DNA of 5,588 bases from Anaerolineales bacterium UBA6663. Lineage in GTDB: Bacteria; Chloroflexota; Anaerolineae; Anaerolineales; UBA6663. The DNA lies in assembly GCA_002455335.1 (NCBI GenBank), contig DKKP01000196.1, positions 3,375 through 8,962 of the forward strand, written 5' to 3'. The translations under genes were made by a program, and so were the position numbers. Shown here piece by piece: positions 1 to 5,588 of this stretch (within the stretch, counting starts at the first letter, position 1; every line of letters begins with the position of its first letter). The notes under the pieces are model-generated. The model was not told the origin of the DNA. It made no database searches and saw only the letters and a list, made by a program, of their open reading frames with translations.

Positions 1-786
1 CACGATGAGCGCCAGCGTCAGCAACACCACGACGCGATCGACGCGCACCAGGGCGCCGTTCGCCCAAAGCGCGCCAAGCCGCTCGCGCGCATCGGCAAGC
101 GCGCCGCGCAGCGAGCCCTGCCAGAACGCGCCAAGCCAAAGCGCCACGGCGCCGAGCCAGGCGATCAGGCCGGGGGCGTTGAAGCGATTGCGCGTGAAGA
201 AGAGCGCGGCGGCGGCGGTCAGGGCGAAGGCGATGACGGCCAGCGGCCAGCGCACGGTCAGCGGCTGCGCCGCCACCTCAGGGTCGGAGCGGGTCGCCAG
301 CCAGTGCTCACGTCGGGCGAGCACCACGAGCAGCACAAGCGCCACCGCATAGCCGATCAACCCGGGCCACGGGTTCTCGACGCTCGAGCTCAACAGGATC
401 TGGGCGCCAAAGGCCACCAGGAGCGTCGCCGGCCAGCGCAGCGCCGCCAGCACCGTGCTCGGCGCCGGGTTGATCTGAGCCGGCTGCTCGACAGACCCGA
501 TCGGCTCGAGCGTAACACCGGTCTCGGGCGCGATGGGCTGAGCCGTCAGCGTGAGCGCGGGCAGCGCATTGCCGCCGCGAACCAATAACGCCAGCGCGAG
601 CAGCAGCATGCCCAGAGCCAACGGCAGATAACCAAGGCTATCCTGCCCAACAAATCGCTGCAGCGCCCCGCCGGCGAGCAGCAACACGCCGAGGCCGCCG
701 CGGATCAAGCGCTGGATCAACGGCGCGCGCCAGTAGGCGTCGAGAACTCCGAGCAGCGAAAGCGTTGAGGCGTTGAGTGGCTCCAT
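1..786 (-). CDS. Polytopic membrane protein, N-terminal part; possible GT39/ArnT-like glycosyltransferase (3' end beyond window)
   Basis: An open frame of 262 codons runs from an ATG at 786 to the window edge without a stop. An in-frame TGA at 793-795 makes this ATG the first possible start, and a weak GAGG lies 4 bases before it. By eye there are hydrophobic segments at about residues 30-45, 51-70, 117-131, 142-158, 180-199 and 206-222, with another beginning near 250 (VVVLLTLALIV). A hydrophilic, Pro/Glu-rich stretch (about 80-112) separates the second and third. The motif TRNRFNAPGLIAW (about 198-210) and a basic segment followed by a new helix resemble the N-terminal region of some large bacterial polyprenyl-phosphate-sugar glycosyltransferases (GT39/ArnT-like). 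The catalytic region would lie outside the window. The gene starts 23 bp after the methyltransferase stop, so co-transcription is likely. That it is a membrane protein is well supported; the glycosyltransferase role is inference. Confidence 0.75.
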   Translation of the reverse strand, partial: MEPLNASTLSLLGVLDAYWRAPLIQRLIRGGLGVLLLAGGALQRFVGQDSLGYLPLALGMLLLALALLVRGGNALPALTLTAQPIAPETGVTLEPIGSVEQPAQINPAPSTVLAALRWPATLLVAFGAQILLSSSVENPWPGLIGYAVALVLLVVLARREHWLATRSDPEVAAQPLTVRWPLAVIAFALTAAAALFFTRNRFNAPGLIAWLGAVALWLGAFWQGSLRGALADARERLGALWANGALVRVDRVVVLLTLALIV

Positions 787-809
787 CCAACCTCAAACCA
801 TCCGGTCGG

Positions 810-1616
810 CTACCCCGTCGGATCGCCGACCTTGTGCGTGATAAAGAACAAATAAGCGCCCCGCTCGGGCAGCGGCTCGTCGTAGAAGCGCCGCACAAGC
901 CGATCGGTGAGCACCAGGTTGGCGGGATCGCGCCAGAACAGCCAGCGCCCGGTCAGGGCATGCGCCACGACCGAAGGCAGGCCGAGGTAGTGGCCCCACT
1001 CGAGCGCGCGCAGCGCGTTGATCGAGAAGTAATACCAGTAGCGATCGATCGCGAAGCCGGCGCGCGCCAGCCGCTCGCGCCAGACCACGGGGCTGTCGCA
1101 GTGATGGTGCCGCGAGATCGTGTTAAAGAAGCCGCGATAAGCATCGCCCAGCGGGCGCAGGCCGACCCGGTCGAGCCCCGACGAAATCGACAGGAAGTCG
1201 AGGAAGTATTCGCTCGGCGTACAGAAGACGAAGCGCGCCCCCGGCTTGAGCACGCGGTTCAGGTCGGCCAGCACCGGATCCAGATCCGGGATGTGCTCGA
1301 GCACCGAGTTACTGAGCGCGCTGCCGAAGTGGTCGCTCGGGAACGGCAACGCCGCGCCGCTGCCCTGCACGATGCCGCGATAGACCTGCGGCCGCAGCCG
1401 TCGCGCCTCGCGCAGCGGCGGGGTCCACGGGTCGACGCCCACATCAAGCGGGCGCGAGAAGGTCACTTCGGCGAAATGCGCGTCGCCGCTGCCCAGGTCG
1501 ATCACGGGGCCGGGGAGTTCGATGTCTTGGTAAAACCGCGCCTCGACGGCCCGCAGCAGCCCACGGAAGGCCGGCAGGTCGAGGAGGTTGCGGGTCAGGA
1601 GATCGGGAGTGGTCAT
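810..1616 (-). CDS. Class I SAM-dependent methyltransferase (Methyltransf_11-like)
   Basis: A 268-residue soluble protein with the hallmarks of a Rossmann-fold methyltransferase. Motif I is VIDLGSGDAH (38-47), which binds SAM. An acidic residue follows strand 2 in GVDPW (D62). ALPFPSDHFGSALSNSVLEHI (from 89) is the post-motif II segment, and LKPGARFVFCTP (123-134) is motif III. The region from about 140 to 250 is rich in aromatic residues and His (RHHHC at 169-173, RYWYYF at 192-197) and probably shapes the acceptor site. The substrate cannot be read from sequence; between glycosyltransferase-type genes, a sugar or a lipid-linked glycan is plausible. The ATG at 1616 gives a normal length, but no Shine-Dalgarno sequence precedes it: the upstream bases read CCTTTTCT, directly next to an inverted repeat. 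The stop lies 23 bp before the next gene. The family call is secure; the role is inferred. Confidence 0.88.
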   Translation of the reverse strand: MTTPDLLTRNLLDLPAFRGLLRAVEARFYQDIELPGPVIDLGSGDAHFAEVTFSRPLDVGVDPWTPPLREARRLRPQVYRGIVQGSGAALPFPSDHFGSALSNSVLEHIPDLDPVLADLNRVLKPGARFVFCTPSEYFLDFLSISSGLDRVGLRPLGDAYRGFFNTISRHHHCDSPVVWRERLARAGFAIDRYWYYFSINALRALEWGHYLGLPSVVAHALTGRWLFWRDPANLVLTDRLVRRFYDEPLPERGAYLFFITHKVGDPTG

Positions 1617-1622
1617 AGAAAA

Positions 1623-1745
1623 GGTGTCAGGCGTCAGCAGGCACTTCCCTTGTGGGCGCCTCAGGCTTCAACGTCGCCCCCCTGCGTTTCGCCCTTCGCT
1701 CCTCGCTCGTCGCCTTTCTGACGCCTGACGCCCGACGCCAGACGC
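1623..1745. repeat. Heptanucleotide tandem repeat with inverted counterpart at the GT4/methyltransferase junction
   Basis: On the minus strand, 1745-1718 is four exact-register heptamers: GCGTCTG, GCGTCGG, GCGTCAG, GCGTCAG. The seven-base period continues more loosely through 1717-1683 as AAAGGCG, ACGAGCG, AGGAGCG, AAGGGCG, AAACGCA, giving nine units in 63 bp. The inner pair (1718-1732) has an inverted partner at 1623-1637, matching at 14 of 15 positions with an 80-base spacer. The glycosyltransferase stop codon (1661-1663) lies inside the spacer, so one arm is translated and the other is not. It resembles the short tandemly repeated repeats known from cyanobacteria and other bacteria in having a seven-base unit, but I have no evidence of shared origin. 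Confidence 0.8.
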
Positions 1746-2887
1746 TTCATAAGCCGCTCAAACAACGCCTCGTAATGCGCCGCCGTCGTATCCGGGCTGA
1801 ACTGCGCCGCAATCGGCGCCCGGGGCCTGACGTATTTGGGCCGATGCGTGATGACCTCGAGCAACGCCTCGCCCAGCGCGCGCGAGTCGCCTGGGGGCAC
1901 AGTCAGGCCCATACCGGTCATCCGGCTCGGCATCCGCACGCCCGGCAGCGCGCTGGCCACAGACGGCGTGCCGCACAGCGCGGCCTCGATCTGCACAAGC
2001 CCAAAGGTCTCGGTGCTGTTGACGCTTGGCAGCACATGCACATCGCACACGCCGAAAAACAGGGCCATCTGCTCAGGGCTGAGCGTTCCGAGGTGCAAGT
2101 AATGCGCCCGGTAGCGTTCGACAAGGGGCTCGATCTTCCGCAGATACTCGGCCTCGCCGATCGCCTCACGCGGCCCGGCGTGCAGGATCAAGGCCTCCGG
2201 GTACCGCTCGAGCACGGCCGGCAGCGCCTCGAACAGATGCTCGACGCCCTTCTCGGCGGCCAGACGCACCGCCAGGCCGATGATCGGCCGACGCGTCGCC
2301 AGGCCGTGTTGGGCGCGGAATGCGGCCAGCGCCGCCTCACCCGGCTCGGGCATCTCCACAGGCGGGGCGATCACGTCGACCTGATTGAGATGCTTCGACA
2401 GAAACCGCGAGTGTCGCGCGAAGTCATCGGTGTACGCGATCAAACGATCGGAGAAGCTCGCCGCGATATGGTTGATCGACATCACGGCCGTATCCGCGAC
2501 CGCGTTGATCAACGACGGCGGCAGGATCAGGTCGGAGTGGTAGGTCAGGGTGGTCGGCTTCTTCCACAGCCGGCCGCGCACGGCCAGGCCGGCGGCGTCG
2601 AGCTGCGGCAGGTGCAGGCTGAGCACGTCGTGGGCGGGCACAAGCTTGTTGGCCATCCACCCGATCGTGGGCATCACCACGCCTTTGCTAATCCGTGCCG
2701 CCACAGGCACTCGCACGACGTCGACGCCGTGGAGGTGTTCCTCGCGCGGCAGCTTCCCGTCGTATTGCGCCGTCAGCACGGTGACGCCATGCCCGCGCGC
2801 GGCCAGCGCCCGGCACAGCCGTTCGACGTAGATCGTCAGCCCGGAGACGTGCGGGCGGTAGTAGGTCAGGGCGACCAGGATCTTCAT
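1661..2887 (-). CDS. Glycosyltransferase, GT4 family (GT-B fold)
   Basis: A 408-residue cytosolic sugar transferase. The N-terminal acceptor domain starts MKILVAL and has the glycine loop VSGLTIYVERLCRAL (about 14-28), followed by RGHGVTVLT. The C-terminal nucleotide-sugar domain has GLAVRLAAEKG (204-214) with R208 and K213, expected to contact the diphosphate, then HAGP (236-239). The retaining-enzyme E-x7-E signature is E293 to E301 in TETFGLVQIEAALCG. GT4 enzymes move a sugar from a nucleotide donor to an acceptor, often a lipid or lipid-linked glycan; neither donor nor acceptor can be told here. An upstream in-frame ATG at 2944 exists, but the family-typical N-terminus begins at 2887, so I prefer that. 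No clear ribosome binding site precedes it. Residues about 382-408 (after ERLMKR) are Arg/Lys/Gly-rich and encoded largely by a heptamer repeat, so the tail is probably not part of the fold. Confidence 0.9.
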   Translation of the reverse strand: MKILVALTYYRPHVSGLTIYVERLCRALAARGHGVTVLTAQYDGKLPREEHLHGVDVVRVPVAARISKGVVMPTIGWMANKLVPAHDVLSLHLPQLDAAGLAVRGRLWKKPTTLTYHSDLILPPSLINAVADTAVMSINHIAASFSDRLIAYTDDFARHSRFLSKHLNQVDVIAPPVEMPEPGEAALAAFRAQHGLATRRPIIGLAVRLAAEKGVEHLFEALPAVLERYPEALILHAGPREAIGEAEYLRKIEPLVERYRAHYLHLGTLSPEQMALFFGVCDVHVLPSVNSTETFGLVQIEAALCGTPSVASALPGVRMPSRMTGMGLTVPPGDSRALGEALLEVITHRPKYVRPRAPIAAQFSPDTTAAHYEALFERLMKRLASGVRRQKGDERGAKGETQGGDVEA

Positions 2888-2896
2888 AGCATGCGT

Positions 2897-2925
2897 TGTA
2901 CACGGCCAAAGCCGGTTTTGCTCAA
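2897..2925 (-). promoter_or_regulatory. Weak candidate promoter before the GT4 gene
   Basis: In the 110-bp gap between the UPF0104 stop and the GT4 start, the minus strand has TTGAGC (2925-2920), a 17-base spacer and TGTACA (2902-2897). This is a modest match to sigma-70 boxes (4/6 and 3/6). A start about 7 bases downstream would leave almost no leader before the ATG at 2887, which would fit the absence of a Shine-Dalgarno sequence. A second, better -10-like hexamer, TACAAT (2967-2962), has no recognisable -35 at the proper distance. No strong terminator hairpin is visible in the gap. This is a consensus match by eye only. Confidence 0.2.
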
Positions 2926-2997
2926 GGATTTTGGCCCAGTTCACGTCCGGACCAGCCGGTTATTGTAATGCACCCGCGGGATGTGCGCCCACGCCCC

Positions 2998-4149
2998 TCA
3001 AGCCGTCTCGCGCGCCGTCATGAAGGCCCGCGCCTGGCCGATGACGTGCCCAAGCGTCTCGCCCTCGAAGCCAAGCGAGAGCGCGCCAAGAGCCATCATC
3101 AGAGCGTAATTCGAGAAGTGATGGACCACCGCGAAGCTGAGGGCGACCTCGCCGTTGACCTTGAAGACACTGAGCGCCAGCACCACGGCGGCCTGCCAGA
3201 CGCCGATGCTGCCCGGCGCCGCGGGGATGGCGATGCCAAGCCCGGAGACCACAAGCACAAAGAACCCTTCGTACGGCGTGGCCTCCGGCCTGAAGGCCCG
3301 CAGCAACAGCCAGGCGCTCAGCCCGGCGCTGACCCAGGCCAGGCCCGACCAGAACACGGCCGTCAGGAACCGGCGCGGATCGCGCAGCACGGCCAGGCCC
3401 GTGATCACCTCATCGATCCGGCGCTCGATCAGGGCGCCCAACGACCCGAACCGACCGAACAGCGCATGCGCCAGCCGGGTCAGCAACGCCTGGCTGCGCG
3501 CCACGAAGAACAGCCCGCCCAGCCCGACCGTAGCGACTCCAAAAAAGACCAGCACAGCGCGCTGTGCCCAGTCGAACCCCAACACCAACGGCAAAAACGC
3601 AGCAGCCATCCCGACCAGCAGACAGAGATCGATCATGCGCTCGACAGCGACAGTCGAGAGCACAGCCAGCGGGCGGCTGTTCTGAGCCCGCGCCACGAGC
3701 AACGCCCGACCCACTTCGCCCAGCCGCAGCGGCAACAGGTTGTTGACGAGATAGCCGATATTGAGCGCCGAAAGCACGCGCAGGAAGGAAAGACCCGGGC
3801 CGAGGATGTTCTGCCAGCTACGCGCCCGCCCGACCTGGCCAAGCAGGATCAATGCCAGCGCCGGCGGCAGATACCAGTAGTTGGCCTGGCGCAGGATCGT
3901 CACCAACTCATTGAGGTTGACGTTCCAAAACACAAGCGCCAGGGCGGCCACGCTGATGGCCAGACCGATGCCCCACTGGAGGACAGTCGACCGTTGACCG
4001 TTGACCGCGGCAGCCTCGGCAGGCTTCACCTCAGACGAAGGACGATTGACGAATGCCGACGCAATGCCTTCCGACGTCAGGCCGTCGGCGCCCACCCGAC
4101 TCGTCGGATCGTTTTCGCTCTGCGCCCCTCGCCCTTCGTCCTTCGTCAT
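2998..4149 (-). CDS. UPF0104 / lysylphosphatidylglycerol synthase TM-region family membrane protein
   Basis: A 383-residue protein with a hydrophilic N-terminus (1-58) and then about eight or nine membrane segments (near 59-76, 90-105, 124-140, 163-191, 198-217, 263-284, 293-330, 336-358). Family signatures are visible: NNLLPLRLGEVGRA (136-149), ERMIDL (170-175) and GIAIPAAPGSIGVWQ (305-319), the conserved Pro/Gly-rich loop. This family covers the membrane half of MprF, archaeal AglD and many stand-alone proteins beside glycosyltransferases. Proposed roles are lipid flipping or handling of polyprenyl-linked sugars; no aminoacyl-transferase domain is attached here. The ATG at 4149 sits inside a heptamer repeat 33 bp after the lepA stop with no strong Shine-Dalgarno. 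A GTG at 4029-4027 (residue 41) would remove most of the odd N-terminus and is a reasonable alternative start. Family confident, exact activity unknown. Confidence 0.88.
   Translation of the reverse strand: MTKDEGRGAQSENDPTSRVGADGLTSEGIASAFVNRPSSEVKPAEAAAVNGQRSTVLQWGIGLAISVAALALVFWNVNLNELVTILRQANYWYLPPALALILLGQVGRARSWQNILGPGLSFLRVLSALNIGYLVNNLLPLRLGEVGRALLVARAQNSRPLAVLSTVAVERMIDLCLLVGMAAAFLPLVLGFDWAQRAVLVFFGVATVGLGGLFFVARSQALLTRLAHALFGRFGSLGALIERRIDEVITGLAVLRDPRRFLTAVFWSGLAWVSAGLSAWLLLRAFRPEATPYEGFFVLVVSGLGIAIPAAPGSIGVWQAAVVLALSVFKVNGEVALSFAVVHHFSNYALMMALGALSLGFEGETLGHVIGQARAFMTARETA
3986..4006 (-). repeat. Three tandem heptamers within the UPF0104 5' coding region
   Basis: On the minus strand 4006-3986 reads GGTCAAC, GGTCAAC, GGTCGAC: three seven-base units with one change, encoding about NGQRST just before the first membrane segment. 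The unit differs from the one at 4120-4161, but it has the same length and lies only about 30 bp from the inner end of that cassette, so it may belong to the same repeat-rich block. Confidence 0.65.
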
Positions 4150-4161
4150 TCGTTCTTCGTC
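4034..4161. repeat. Heptanucleotide tandem repeat with inverted counterpart at the lepA/UPF0104 junction
   Basis: On the minus strand, 4161-4134 is four heptamers: GACGAAG, AACGAAT, GACGAAG, GACGAAG. Two looser units follow (GGCGAGG, GGCGCAG, down to 4120). Inverted copies lie at 4054-4034, reading ATTCGTC, AATCGTC, CTTCGTC on the same strand. Arms 4034-4055 and 4140-4161 match at 19 of 22 positions across an 84-base spacer. The block starts in the short gap after lepA and continues through the first 39 codons of the annotated UPF0104 frame, including its ATG at 4149. Arm layout and spacer length resemble the block at 1623-1745, although the unit sequence differs. Confidence 0.8.
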
Positions 4162-4182
4162 CAGGAACCCCGGTCCGCTCCG

Positions 4183-5588
<1,406 letters not shown>

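Noticed and set aside
5..588. Two plus-strand open frames across the left end
   Set aside because: Ser/Thr/Arg-rich products without motifs, opposite a hydrophobic minus-strand frame that stays open for 262 codons with clear membrane segments.
638..898. Minus-strand 86-codon frame overlapping the methyltransferase end and the membrane protein start
   Set aside because: Arg/Ala-rich out-of-frame shadow of both neighbours with no features of its own.
2942..2944. ATG as the GT4 start (19 extra residues)
   Set aside because: The extra residues do not resemble a GT4 N-terminus, whereas MKILVAL at 2887 does.
1652..2968. Plus-strand open frame of 438 codons antisense to the GT4 gene
   Set aside because: It mirrors the GT4 gene on the other strand, has Arg/His/Gln-biased composition and no motif; the minus-strand frame has full family signatures.
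4096..4107. CCGAC-GTCGG palindrome as an operator
   Set aside because: A 5-bp stem with a 2-base centre inside high-GC repeat-rich coding sequence, too short to support a regulatory call.

Overview
The window is a high-GC bacterial chromosome segment in which every gene I can support reads on the minus strand, so transcription runs from position 5588 towards 1. Codon use (strong C/G at third positions) is uniform across all five genes. Gene content, the style of the membrane proteins and the seven-base tandem repeats at gene junctions suggest a Chloroflexota-type bacterium. That placement is inference and no marker here settles it.

Layout in transcription order: (1) 5588-4183, the 3' three quarters of lepA, encoding elongation factor 4, cut by the window edge at its G4 (NKID) motif. 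(2) 4149-2998, a multi-pass membrane protein of the UPF0104 / lysylphosphatidylglycerol synthase transmembrane-region family. (3) 2887-1661, a GT4-type (GT-B fold) glycosyltransferase. (4) 1616-810, a class I SAM-dependent methyltransferase. (5) 786-1, the N-terminal 262 residues of a polytopic membrane protein that continues out of the window, possibly a GT39/ArnT-like glycosyltransferase. Gaps are 33, 110, 44 and 23 bp. The order fits one or two operons, with the 110-bp gap before the glycosyltransferase the most likely place for an internal promoter.

Genes 2-5 read as a set for making or modifying a cell-envelope glycolipid or polysaccharide: a cytosolic sugar transferase, a methyltransferase that could cap or decorate the product, and two membrane proteins of kinds often linked to polyprenyl-linked sugars. 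lepA is probably only a positional neighbour, although its transcript may run into the cluster.

The most unusual signal is not a gene. Two gene junctions (lepA/UPF0104 and GT4/methyltransferase) carry tandem seven-base units with an inverted copy about 80 bp away. These tracts are read through as coding sequence: one forms the disordered N-terminus of the UPF0104 protein and the other the charged C-terminal tail of the glycosyltransferase. I see no defence system, mobile-element gene, CRISPR array, tRNA or rRNA.
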